NCBI GenBank assembly: GCA_041846575.1
Contig: JBGZFC010000029.1
Span: forward strand, 1-44,639
Origin: JBGZFC01 sp041846575
GTDB taxonomy: Bacteria > Bacteroidota > Bacteroidia > Bacteroidales > Dysgonomonadaceae
Direction: 5' to 3'
Length of the DNA stretch: 44,639 nucleotides
Each line of letters starts with the position of its first letter. Position 1 is the stretch's first letter. The notes below the pieces were generated by a model, which had not been told where the DNA came from, did not search any database, and saw only the letters and a list, made by a program, of their open reading frames with translations. Positions 7,753 to 16,105 of this stretch are shown here, one piece after another. The position numbers and the translations under genes were made by a program.

Positions 7753-8866
7753 ATGATAACTGTCGAACAACTTAAAGACGTTTTAGAGCGCGAAGAGGCG
7801 CTGAGGGGGTATCTTTGACATTGATGCCAAAATTATTCAATTGAGTGAAGAGGAGTTGAAAACGCAATCGCCCGATTTTTGGAACGAACCCAAAAGTGCG
7901 GAAGCGCAGATGAGAGTAATCGGCGAGATGAAAAGTTGGATAAACTCGTATAATATTGTAAAATCGGCTGCTGACGAGTTGCAATTGGCTTTCGATTTTG
8001 TAAAGGACGAAATTGTTTCGGAAAAAGAGGTTGATGCAGCTTACGAAAAAGCCATCGGATTGATAGAAGATTTGGAGTTGAGAAATATGCTTCGTCGCGA
8101 AGAAGACAAGCTTGGTGCTGTTTTGAAAATCAATGCAGGAGCCGGAGGTACCGAAAGTCAAGATTGGGCATCGATGCTTTTCAGAATGTACCAACGTTGG
8201 TGCGAAAGCAAAAACTATAAAACAACCGTTACAAACTGGCAAGATGGCGATGATGCAGGCATAAAGACAGCTACGTTACAAGTTGAAGGAGAGTTGGCTT
8301 ACGGATTTCTTAAGAGCGAAAACGGTGTGCATCGTTTGGTGCGAGTGTCGCCATATAATGCACAAGGGAAGCGGATGACATCATTTGCGTCGGTTTTTGT
8401 TGTTCCTTTGGTTGATGAAAGTATTGAAATAGAGATAAATCCGGCTAATTTGTCGTGGGATACTTTTCGTTCGTCGGGCGCCGGCGGACAAAATGTGAAC
8501 AAGGTGGAAACCGGAGTGCGGTTGCACTACATTTATCAAGATAGCGATACCGGAGAGACTGAGGAGATAGTGATTGAAAACACCGAAAGCCGTTCACAAA
8601 TGGGAAATCGTGAGAATGCTATGCGATTGTTGAAGTCTCAACTTTATGAAAAAGAACTCGAAAAACGCCGTGCCGCACAAGCCGAAATAGAGGCAGGAAA
8701 GAAAAAGATAGAGTGGGGGTCTCAAATTCGCAGTTATGTGTTCGACGACCGTAGAGTAAAAGACCATCGTACTAATTATCAAACTTCCGATGTTGGCGGG
8801 GTTATGGATGGCGATTTAGACGATTTTATTAAAGCATATTTAATGGAATTTGGGGGAAGTAATTAG
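7753..8866 (+). CDS. prfB: peptide chain release factor 2, programmed +1 frameshift
   Basis: RF2 ends translation at UGA and UAA. The gene is in two frames: ATG at 7753 opens 21 codons ending ...RGYL and meets an in-frame TGA at 7816-7818. After a +1 shift at CTT-TGA-C, translation goes on as DIDAKIIQLSEEE... to 8866, giving 370 aa, the normal RF2 length. The site AGGGGGTATCTTTGAC has the internal Shine-Dalgarno-like AGGGGG and slippery CUU-UGA-C used for autoregulation: low RF2 makes the ribosome pause and shift. The GGQ motif is at about 244-246. The stop-recognition tripeptide is SPY (199-201) where E. coli has SPF. Confidence 0.97.
7804..7819 (+). promoter_or_regulatory. RF2 +1 recoding site
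   Basis: AGGGGG (7804-7809), TAT, CTT (7813-7815), TGA (7816-7818), C. The Shine-Dalgarno-like hexamer lies three bases before the shift codon, as in the classical E. coli prfB site. The base after the stop is C, a poor termination context that favours shifting. Confidence 0.95.
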
Positions 8867-9011
8867 CAATGTGTAATTAGCAATGAAAAGAAAAGAGACA
8901 CTAATATTTACAAGTTACTAAAAATCATAAATATGAAATCGAAAATCTAAAATAAAAAAAGTCTTTTGTCTTGATTCTTGCGTCTTTTGTATATCTATCT
9001 TTTAACTTACT

Positions 9012-10868
9012 ATGGCTTTGACGCTGATTATATTGTTGATAACCGGAGTTTTTTTGGCTTGGGGAAAATTCAGGGCAGACGTGGTAACGCTTTTGTCGCT
9101 TATAACATTGGCTATACTCGGCATACTTACACCGGCGGAGGCAATTGCCGGATTCTCAAATCCAATTGTGCTTATGCTTGCCGGACTTTTCATAGTTTCC
9201 GGAGCAATTAATCAGACAGGTTTAGCAAAAAAAATCAGTACTTATCTTTTGCAATTGGCAGGAGACAATCATCTCAAACTATTTCTGATAACTCTTCTTG
9301 TTACGGCATTTTTTAGTTCGTTTATGAGTAACTACGGCACTGTGGCATTGCTGTTGCCAATAGTGGTTAGTATGACGCGCGAAACAAAAATGGATAACCG
9401 TCGCATGTTGATGCCGATGGCTTTTGCCGCCAGCATGGGCGGTATGTTCACGTTGATTGGTGCACCGCCAAACTTGATTGCAAACGATGCATTAACGTCC
9501 AACGGATTTGAAGGTTTGGGCTTTTTTACCGTATTCCCTATTGGTGTGGTTTTGCTTATTGTGGGTATAATATATCTTTGGTATAGATCGCCCATACTGG
9601 AGAGATCTGCAAAAAAATGTAGCGATACGGAATGTACAAAATCCCCGTTCGAGTTGGTAAGAGAGTACCAGTTGGCAGAAAGTCTGTTCAGAATAAAACT
9701 TCCCAAACAAACGCCAATACTTCATACGAAACTGAAAGATTTGAATATTACACAAAAATACAATGTTACAATTGTAGAGATACGTAGTATGTCGAATACA
9801 AGTGGTAAGTTTTTTAAATCGGAAAGTCAATATTTTGCCGATGGAGATACTATTCTTAAACCCGGCGATATTATCTATGTGGAAGGCTCTTATGACGATG
9901 CGAAAATATTTGCCCAAGAAAACGGTCTTGCTTTTATGGATGCTTCTGAAACAGAATCGGATGCAAAGCCGGAGTTTAAAAGTGTGATGAAATTTGATGA
10001 AATAGGTGTAGCCGAAGCGGTAATTTTATCGAGTTCGAGATTGATAAACAAACAGGTGAAAGAAACAGCTTTTCGTAAGCGATATTTTATAAATATATTA
10101 GCTATAAGAAGAAAGAACGAGTATTTAATCAATCAGATACAGAACGAAAGAATACATTCAGGAGATACTTTGCTGATACAAGGCTCTTGGGCAAATATCG
10201 CCGAATTGGGTGTGGAAGAGCCCGATTTGGTTATCGTTGGACAACCAATTCAAGAAGCTAACAAAGTGATTTTGGAGCACAAAGCAGGAGTAGCCGGATT
10301 TATATTACTTGCAATGATTTTGTGTATAACTTTTAAGGTTTTATCCCCGGTGATTTCTATTTTAGCAGCCGCTATTTTGATGATTATTACCGGATGTTTC
10401 CGCAATGTAGAGACCGCTTACCAAACTATTCGCTGGCAAAATGTTATATTTTTCGCTGCAATGTTGCCAATGGCTACCGCCATGCAGAAAACGGGTGCAT
10501 CGGAGATGATTTCTAATGGTCTCGTTGAGCTTTTGGGAGGATTGGGTCCTCATTTTGTTATGGTTGCATTATACATAATAACAGCCCTGTTTACCATGTT
10601 TGTAAGCAATACGGCAACGGTAATTATTTTCGCACCTATCGCTTTGCATACGGCTCTGACATTGGGTGTCAGTCCATATCCGTTTGTTTTGGCTGTTGCC
10701 ACGGCAGGAGTGATGTGCCTGGCGAGTCCGTATGCCACACCTCCAAATGCAATTATATTGTCAACAGGGCAATACGGATATATGGATTATGTAAGATTGG
10801 GACTCCCCTTGCAGTTGATTTATGTGCTCGTGATGGTATTGCTGCTGCCTTTGTTATATCCGTTTTAA
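9012..10868 (+). CDS. SLC13/DASS-family permease with cytoplasmic RCK-type domains
   Basis: This 618-aa inner membrane transporter belongs to the divalent anion:Na+ symporter family (sulfate or dicarboxylates). N-terminal and C-terminal membrane halves each carry the paired motif: GFSNPIVLMLAG with SNYGTVALLLPI, and VSNTATVIIFAPIA with YATPPNAI. Between them, about residues 215-410, lies a soluble part resembling two TrkA-C/RCK regulatory domains (TKLKDLNITQKYNVTIVEI and NKQVKETAFRKRYFINILAI). This architecture is common in bacterial SLC13 proteins often annotated as sulfate permeases. The substrate cannot be assigned. The ATG at 9012 begins directly with the first hydrophobic segment. It is convergent with the serpin gene. 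Confidence 0.88.
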   Translation: MALTLIILLITGVFLAWGKFRADVVTLLSLITLAILGILTPAEAIAGFSNPIVLMLAGLFIVSGAINQTGLAKKISTYLLQLAGDNHLKLFLITLLVTAFFSSFMSNYGTVALLLPIVVSMTRETKMDNRRMLMPMAFAASMGGMFTLIGAPPNLIANDALTSNGFEGLGFFTVFPIGVVLLIVGIIYLWYRSPILERSAKKCSDTECTKSPFELVREYQLAESLFRIKLPKQTPILHTKLKDLNITQKYNVTIVEIRSMSNTSGKFFKSESQYFADGDTILKPGDIIYVEGSYDDAKIFAQENGLAFMDASETESDAKPEFKSVMKFDEIGVAEAVILSSSRLINKQVKETAFRKRYFINILAIRRKNEYLINQIQNERIHSGDTLLIQGSWANIAELGVEEPDLVIVGQPIQEANKVILEHKAGVAGFILLAMILCITFKVLSPVISILAAAILMIITGCFRNVETAYQTIRWQNVIFFAAMLPMATAMQKTGASEMISNGLVELLGGLGPHFVMVALYIITALFTMFVSNTATVIIFAPIALHTALTLGVSPYPFVLAVATAGVMCLASPYATPPNAIILSTGQYGYMDYVRLGLPLQLIYVLVMVLLLPLLYPF

Positions 10869-10880
10869 TATTATTTCCAA

Positions 10881-10939
10881 TTGCTGTCCGATAAATATTC
10901 TCATTTCAAAGTAAAATGAAAATGTTTATCGAACAGCAA
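10881..10939. repeat. 27-bp imperfect inverted repeat
   Basis: Left arm 10881-10907 begins TTGCTGTCCGATAAA; right arm 10913-10939 ends TTTATCGAACAGCAA. The arms agree at 23 of 27 positions around a 5-base loop. There is no T-run after either arm, so it is not a standard intrinsic terminator, although its place between converging genes suggests a role in ending or stabilising transcripts. Confidence 0.7.
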
Positions 10940-11019
10940 CGAAGATTTATAATCTTAAAGATACAAATCTTTTTACAAACAGATGATGACAAAACAAATA
11001 TTGATTTCGAACGTAGTTC

Positions 11020-11050
11020 TTGTCATGCGAAGCATCTCTCTTTTTAGAAG
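11020..11050. repeat. degenerate interspersed repeat, copy 1
   Basis: TTGTCATGCGAAGCATCTCT followed by a T-run and AGAAG resembles the GTCATG..GA.CGAAG..GAA.CATCT motif scattered between genes in many Bacteroidota. A second related copy is at 25963-25999. It is intergenic and non-coding. Confidence 0.4.
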
Positions 11051-11191
11051 CTATCACGAAACTGCCACATTGTGACAGCTCGGAAGTCGGTATTGCGAAT
11101 TCCTCCGACGAGATATTGGTATTTTTTCGTTGGCAACTAATAAGCCAGCCCCCGATTTGCGAAGTCGCACATTTGCTTCGTCGTCTTATAA

Positions 11192-12445
11192 TCAATCAAA
11201 TCTTTTCACCACACCCATAAACAAGATTGTTCCCGTATTATTCTCTTTAATCACATAAATAAACGGTCTGTCGGCTCTAAAACTAACTTTTTCAGAGTAA
11301 TCCATACTTTTTCTGGCAACCATTGTTACTGCAGCCGCTTCCGTGCCCACCTCATCTGTACTGATGTAAGTATCTTGTTTTACAATAGATAGATTTGCCG
11401 GATATTTCGATATTTTGGAAAAATCGGCTCTGGGAGAGAACATAAGTCCCATACCCATATCAGATAATATTCCTTCTAATCTTTTGCTATATTCGGTTTT
11501 GAATTTAGGTAGTGCCAAATCTACATCTACGTTATGCAGTTTTGAATTTAATGTTTCCCAATAGTTCAAGTCTTTTAATGCCGCAGCTATACTTTTTACG
11601 CTCTGCTCTTTTTGGGGGAGCAACACCATCATACTGTAAGATTTATTTCCATACGGCAATTTTATCATTTGCAAATTTTCATCTTCGGTGTAATCGAATT
11701 TATTTGTTTGATGCATCATATTCACTTTTACACGCATATCAGGTTCTACAAAGAATGGAGCTTCTATTGTTCTCGATTTGTCGAAACTTATATTCCAAAT
11801 TCCTTTGAAATAAATGGCATTGAGCAGATAAATCAAATCATCTCCGTTTGTTCTATCAATAATATTGTCTATTAAGTTATTTGTATTATCACTAGCCCAT
11901 TGATTTATCAGATTAGCTGTTGTAGGAAGAGAAAAATCTACTTCTCTTATTTCGGCATCATAGCTTCTTTTGTTAGTTCTTTTAAATGTGCCTCTAACGG
12001 GGATAGATTTATTTGTCCATATAGAGTTAGCAATAGAAATATTTGTTTCCGGGTCAGCATTTAATAGATATTTTTTCAGATTTCTGTAGTATTTATTCAA
12101 CTCTTTGTCAGAAAAAGCTCCCATTTTCAAAGTGTTGCGTATAGCATTTTTAGTTTCTCCTTCGGCTCCGTTCATTGTCATTGTTAATGCCATGCTAATA
12201 CTCAAAGGTGAAACCATAAAGTTTTTGTTCTCACCGTTTTCTTCATCAATTAATACTCTTTCGAAAATATCGAAAGCAAAAATTTGATCTGCTTTTCTCA
12301 TTCTGTCTTCCATAGTGTTATTTTGAATTTGTTTTTTAGCTTGAATTTGTGGTTCTCTCACATCTATATTACTTTTTTCTGAAGAGAAACTCATAAGAGC
12401 AATAGCCAAAAATGAATAAATAAATAGTTTTGTTTTTAAATTCAT
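11192..12445 (-). CDS. secreted serpin (protease inhibitor)
   Basis: This 417-aa serpin is a suicide inhibitor that traps proteases by inserting its cleaved reactive loop into a beta-sheet. An N-terminal signal sequence (about 1-22, LAIALMSFSS) lacks a lipobox cysteine, so the protein is periplasmic or released. The hinge EVGTEAAAVT (365-374) has the small residues required for inhibitory serpins. The C-terminal signature DRPFIYVIKENNTGTILFMG is intact. Counting 17 residues from E365 as P17 puts P1 at M381, although loop length near P1 is uncertain. A characterised relative from this order is miropin of Tannerella forsythia. It may protect the cell from host or community proteases. Confidence 0.93.
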   Translation of the reverse strand: MNLKTKLFIYSFLAIALMSFSSEKSNIDVREPQIQAKKQIQNNTMEDRMRKADQIFAFDIFERVLIDEENGENKNFMVSPLSISMALTMTMNGAEGETKNAIRNTLKMGAFSDKELNKYYRNLKKYLLNADPETNISIANSIWTNKSIPVRGTFKRTNKRSYDAEIREVDFSLPTTANLINQWASDNTNNLIDNIIDRTNGDDLIYLLNAIYFKGIWNISFDKSRTIEAPFFVEPDMRVKVNMMHQTNKFDYTEDENLQMIKLPYGNKSYSMMVLLPQKEQSVKSIAAALKDLNYWETLNSKLHNVDVDLALPKFKTEYSKRLEGILSDMGMGLMFSPRADFSKISKYPANLSIVKQDTYISTDEVGTEAAAVTMVARKSMDYSEKVSFRADRPFIYVIKENNTGTILFMGVVKRFD

Positions 12446-12513
12446 AACTTTATTATTTTAAATGAATTGAAATATTATTATTTATAAGACTGTTTTTTCG
12501 ATAAAAAGTCAGA

Positions 12514-12545
12514 CAAATGTAGTTAAAAAATTCAAATGACACAAT
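12514..12545 (-). promoter_or_regulatory. promoter of the serpin gene
   Basis: On the minus strand ATTG (12545-12542), 20 bases, then TACATTTG (12521-12514), about 70 bases before the serpin ATG. The -7 part fits TAnnTTTG fully and the -33 part is a one-base variant. Confidence 0.5.
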
Positions 12546-12606
12546 TTTACTCAGAAAGTATCACTATTTGCAATCATAATAATTAAATAATGACAAATTA
12601 ATTACG

Positions 12607-12614
12607 TATATTTG
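12607..12614 (+). promoter_or_regulatory. -7 element of speA promoter
   Basis: TATATTTG matches TAnnTTTG and lies 53 bases before the speA ATG. No clear -33 element is seen at the right distance. Confidence 0.45.
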
Positions 12615-12667
12615 TATTCAATTTTTACAGACATTATATTTAAACAATTTAAAATCTGCAAATTAAA

Positions 12668-14566
12668 ATGAGAAAATGGCGTATAGAAGACTCGGAAGAA
12701 CTATATAATATAAATGCTTGGGGCAATGGCTATTTTTCTATTAATGAAGAAGGTAACGTGCAAGTTACTCCCAGAAAAAGCAGTGATAGAAAAGTGGACT
12801 TAAACGAATTAATGCGTGAGTTGTATCTTCGCGACGTGTCCGCTCCGGTTCTTATTCGTTTTCCTGAAATCTTAGATAATAGGATTGAAAAAATTTCAAA
12901 CAGTTTTAGCATTGCCGCTCAAGAGTATGATTATAAAGCTCAAAACTATATAATCTATCCTATTAAGGTAAACCAAATGCGTCAGGTTGTAGAAGAGATT
13001 GTTACCTATGGCAAACGATTTAAAATTGGCTTGGAAGCAGGGTCAAAGCCAGAACTGCATGCCGTACTTGCAACCAACACCGATGCTAACTCACTTATTA
13101 TTTGCAATGGATATAAAGATGAAAGTTATATTGAACTTGCTCTTTTATCGCAAAAGATGGGCAAGCAGATTTTTATTGTTGTAGAAAAAATAAACGAACT
13201 TACTCTAACAATGGAGATAGCCAACAGACTGAAAGTAAAACCCAATATAGGTATTCGTGTGAAGTTGGCAAGTTCAGGAAGCGGTAAATGGGAAGAATCC
13301 GGTGGCGACGGGAGTAAATTCGGCCTGAATTCAAGCGAATTGCTCGAAGCTATGGAAATTCTCAAAAAGAAAAAAATGAATGACTGCTTCCGATTAATAC
13401 ATTTCCACATAGGTAGTCAGATAACAAAAATACGACGCATAAAAACCGCACTTCGTGAAGCGGCACAATTTTACGTACAGCTCCACTCTATGGGATTTAA
13501 CATTGAGTTCGTGGATATTGGTGGCGGTTTAGGTGTAGATTACGACGGCGCACGTTCGTCATATTCAGATAACAGTATCAACTATTCCGTACAAGAGTAT
13601 GTAAACGACTCGGTTTTTTCGTTTGTTGATGCCGCAAATAAAAACAATATTCCACATCCAAATATTATCACCGAATCGGGAAGAGCACTTACTGCACATC
13701 ACTCTGTTTTAGTCTTTGAAGTGTTGGGCACCGCTACACTTCCCAAATGGGATGAAGATCGGATATTAGAAGAAGATGCTCATGAATTAGTTAAAGAGCT
13801 TTACAATATTTGGAACAATCTGTCTCCTACACACATGCTGGAAGCATGGCACGATGCGCAACAGATTAGAGAGGAGTCTCTCGATTTGTTCAGTCTCGGC
13901 ATGTTTAGTCTGAAATCGCGTGCACAAGTAGAAGAACTATATTTCTCAATCGCACGTGAGATTAATATTCTTATTAATCGCACTAAACACGTGCCGGAAG
14001 AGTTGAGACAACTGTCATCGTTATTGCCGGATAAATTTTTCTGCAACTTCTCGCTTTTCCAATCGCTACCCGACTCGTGGGCTATTGACCAGATATTCCC
14101 GATTATTCCGATTCATCGACTTTCGGAAAAACCGGATAAAACGGCAACACTGCAAGATATAACTTGCGACTCTGACGGTAAAATTGCAAATTTTGCCGCT
14201 CAAGATGGGTTTCACGCTTCATATCTGCCCGTTCACGCATTAAAAAAAGATGAGCCTTATTACATAGGCGTATTTTTAGTTGGCGCATATCAAGAGATTT
14301 TGGGAGACTTACACAACTTGTTCGGTGACACCAATATAGTACACATTACAACCAACGAAAACGGCTATAATATCGATCAGATAATTGATGGAGAAACTGT
14401 TGCTGATGTTTTGGATTACGTTCAATACAATGCAAAAAAACTTGTTCGCACGGTAGAGACTTGGGTAATGAGTTCCGTGAAGAAAGGAAAAATCTCGGTA
14501 GAGGAAGGAAAAGAGTTCTTATCTAACTATCGTTCAGGACTATACGGATATACTTATCTGGAATAG
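12668..14566 (+). CDS. speA: biosynthetic arginine decarboxylase
   Basis: This 632-aa PLP enzyme of alanine-racemase-like fold converts arginine to agmatine and CO2, the first step of the agmatine route to putrescine and spermidine. YPIKVNQMRQVVEEI places the PLP lysine at K100. GLEAGSKPEL, HFHIGSQI, the phosphate-binding GGGLGVDYDG and the second-active-site DITCDSDGK near the C-terminus are all present, with EAGSKPE typical of SpeA rather than LysA. Length matches SpeA (about 630-660 aa). It stands alone, convergent with cdsA, and has its own promoter element. Confidence 0.96.
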   Translation: MRKWRIEDSEELYNINAWGNGYFSINEEGNVQVTPRKSSDRKVDLNELMRELYLRDVSAPVLIRFPEILDNRIEKISNSFSIAAQEYDYKAQNYIIYPIKVNQMRQVVEEIVTYGKRFKIGLEAGSKPELHAVLATNTDANSLIICNGYKDESYIELALLSQKMGKQIFIVVEKINELTLTMEIANRLKVKPNIGIRVKLASSGSGKWEESGGDGSKFGLNSSELLEAMEILKKKKMNDCFRLIHFHIGSQITKIRRIKTALREAAQFYVQLHSMGFNIEFVDIGGGLGVDYDGARSSYSDNSINYSVQEYVNDSVFSFVDAANKNNIPHPNIITESGRALTAHHSVLVFEVLGTATLPKWDEDRILEEDAHELVKELYNIWNNLSPTHMLEAWHDAQQIREESLDLFSLGMFSLKSRAQVEELYFSIAREINILINRTKHVPEELRQLSSLLPDKFFCNFSLFQSLPDSWAIDQIFPIIPIHRLSEKPDKTATLQDITCDSDGKIANFAAQDGFHASYLPVHALKKDEPYYIGVFLVGAYQEILGDLHNLFGDTNIVHITTNENGYNIDQIIDGETVADVLDYVQYNAKKLVRTVETWVMSSVKKGKISVEEGKEFLSNYRSGLYGYTYLE

Positions 14567-14642
14567 TTTTTTAGTTCTGAAATCTGAGTTCGTAGTATTG
14601 AAAAAAAGACTCTAAACTCATAACCGTTACTTGCTCCATCCC

Positions 14643-15485
14643 TTAAAGCATTTCGAATTTTGTACATAAAAGAAGGAAAAGAAAAATAGCCGGAAATACT
14701 ATCAATAGACTGTCAATACGGTCAAGAATACCTCCATGTCCCGGAATTAGATTGCCGGAATCTTTTACGCCGAAAGTTCTCTTCAATAGCGACTCGAAAA
14801 GGTCGCCCAACGAAGCAAAGACAGGAGTAATTAAGCCAATGGCAATCCAAAGATAAACCGAAATTGATTGAAAATATATAGAAGAAATTATCGCAGCAAT
14901 AACGGAAACAGCTATCCCACTAATAAAGCCTTCAATCGATTTTTTTGGCGAAATACGCTCTATGAGTCTGTGTTTGCCAAGCATTGAGCCAAACAGAAAT
15001 GCGGCTGTATCGTTTATCCAAATCAGTACAAAAATAGCAAGAACAAACAGGTTCTTGTAATTTCCGATTATATCGCCGTATCGTTGCGAGATAAATAGAA
15101 GTATTGATAACGGTAAGGTGATATATATATGCCCCAACAGAGAGAATGCCGTTGTTTGAATAATGTTTTTTCGATTGATAAATATTGTCGATAAAAACAG
15201 AACCAATATGTACGCGGCTATAGCAAAAGGAAATGCTACGAGTGATATTTCCTTTAAAAATAAAAAGAACGAGAAATATATAGCCAAGCCCGATACAATT
15301 TGGAATATTTTGCACACTCTGCCACATGAATTATTTACCATGCGAAAAAATTCGTACAGAGCAATTGCTAAAAATAGTCCAAATACGGCTAAAAAAACAA
15401 CCTCTCCACCCAAAAGGGCATAAAGTATAATAGCCACGTAAATAGCTCCCGCGGTAGTACGCTTGGCTAAATTGTTAAGATTCAA
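14643..15485 (-). CDS. cdsA: phosphatidate cytidylyltransferase
   Basis: This 280-aa integral membrane enzyme makes CDP-diacylglycerol from phosphatidic acid and CTP, the branch point for bacterial phospholipids. Several membrane segments fill the protein. The family signature is intact near the C-terminus (about 229-256): SLLKR, then VKDSGNLIPGHGGILDRID, with the conserved acidic and HGG residues that bind metal and substrate. It starts 14 bases after the DUF5606 gene and is probably co-transcribed with it. Confidence 0.95.
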   Translation of the reverse strand: MNLNNLAKRTTAGAIYVAIILYALLGGEVVFLAVFGLFLAIALYEFFRMVNNSCGRVCKIFQIVSGLAIYFSFFLFLKEISLVAFPFAIAAYILVLFLSTIFINRKNIIQTTAFSLLGHIYITLPLSILLFISQRYGDIIGNYKNLFVLAIFVLIWINDTAAFLFGSMLGKHRLIERISPKKSIEGFISGIAVSVIAAIISSIYFQSISVYLWIAIGLITPVFASLGDLFESLLKRTFGVKDSGNLIPGHGGILDRIDSLLIVFPAIFLFLLLCTKFEML

Positions 15486-15499
15486 TTTGTCTGTAAATA

Positions 15500-15946
15500 T
15501 TATTTGTTTGTATTTTGGATTTCGTCGGCTTCTGTTGTATCTGCCTCACTTTCAGGAGCTTCTTCGTCTAAATCAATATTGTTCTCAACGACGATATTAT
15601 ACCAACTGATAATCTTTTTTATATCGGATGCGTAAACACGCTCTTTATCGTAATCCGGCAATATTTCTTCAAAATATGAGAAAAGTTCTTTACTCGAAGC
15701 TTTGGTAGAAACGGATGTTTTGTTGCCGTTCTCCTTTTCTTGCATTTTCTTGAAAACTTCTCTCAATGGAACATCTTTTTCATCTGTGTATATGGAAATG
15801 TCGCTCAAAGCAACTAATTTTTCTGTAATATATAGTGGTAATCTTTTACCGTTTAATAATGATTCTACAACATTTAGATTTTTTCCTGTAGATATAAGTC
15901 TGTATAGTCCGGGTTTGCCCGAAACCGAAAGTATTTTACTAAGCAT
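15500..15946 (-). CDS. DUF5606 domain protein
   Basis: This 148-aa soluble protein begins MLSKILSVSGKPGLYRLIST, the start of the DUF5606 family, which is confined to Bacteroidota. The N-terminal about 75 residues look like a small beta-rich domain (KNLNVVESLLNGKRLPLYIT, VALSDISIYTD). A helical middle (SSKELFSYFEEILPDYDKERVY, about 85-105) leads to an acidic tail (DLDEEAPESEADTTEADE). No enzymatic motif is visible and the function is unknown. It lies upstream of cdsA in a likely two-gene operon with a good promoter of its own. Confidence 0.85.
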   Translation of the reverse strand: MLSKILSVSGKPGLYRLISTGKNLNVVESLLNGKRLPLYITEKLVALSDISIYTDEKDVPLREVFKKMQEKENGNKTSVSTKASSKELFSYFEEILPDYDKERVYASDIKKIISWYNIVVENNIDLDEEAPESEADTTEADEIQNTNK

Positions 15947-15987
15947 AAATATTTTTACTTATAATGAATTTCAAAAAAATAAAGAGA

Positions 15988-16019
15988 CAAAAATAGTGAG
16001 TATTACTTAAATTTACAAT
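15988..16019 (-). promoter_or_regulatory. promoter of DUF5606-cdsA
   Basis: On the minus strand ATTG (16019-16016), a 20-base spacer and TATTTTTG (15995-15988), 41 bases before the DUF5606 ATG. This fits the Bacteroidetes consensus with one mismatch in the -33 part. Confidence 0.6.
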
Positions 16020-16105
16020 TAAATTATCAATTGTTTTCTGCTCTGTTTGATTTTTAAACGTTTTTGTATTGATTTTTAAAACCTTATATTTTTCGTGGGT
16101 TTTAA

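Larger units (their letters stand above)
10869..11191. other. convergent intergenic region rich in repeats
   Basis: These 323 bases lie between two converging genes and contain no supported coding region. They hold a long imperfect inverted repeat (10881-10939) and a degenerate interspersed-type motif (11020-11050). A mixed-composition tail (11051-11180) has short palindromic pieces such as CTGCCACATTGTGACAG and CGAAG...CTTCG. An open frame across 11020-11220 overlaps these repeats and has no recognisable protein features. Confidence 0.5.

Noticed and set aside
7841..8866. RF2 as a gene starting at TTG 7841
   Set aside because: The upstream 21 codons, the recoding signal and the consensus promoter show the real start at ATG 7753 with a +1 shift.
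11020..11220. 66-codon open frame after the SLC13 gene
   Set aside because: It overlaps repeat-like palindromic sequence, has no recognisable protein character and runs into the end of the serpin gene on the other strand.
12646..12667. Riboswitch or leader-peptide control before speA, pyrB and gapA
   Set aside because: The leaders are short and AT-rich, with no conserved aptamer core, attenuator stem pair or short open frame rich in arginine or pyrimidine-sensing runs.
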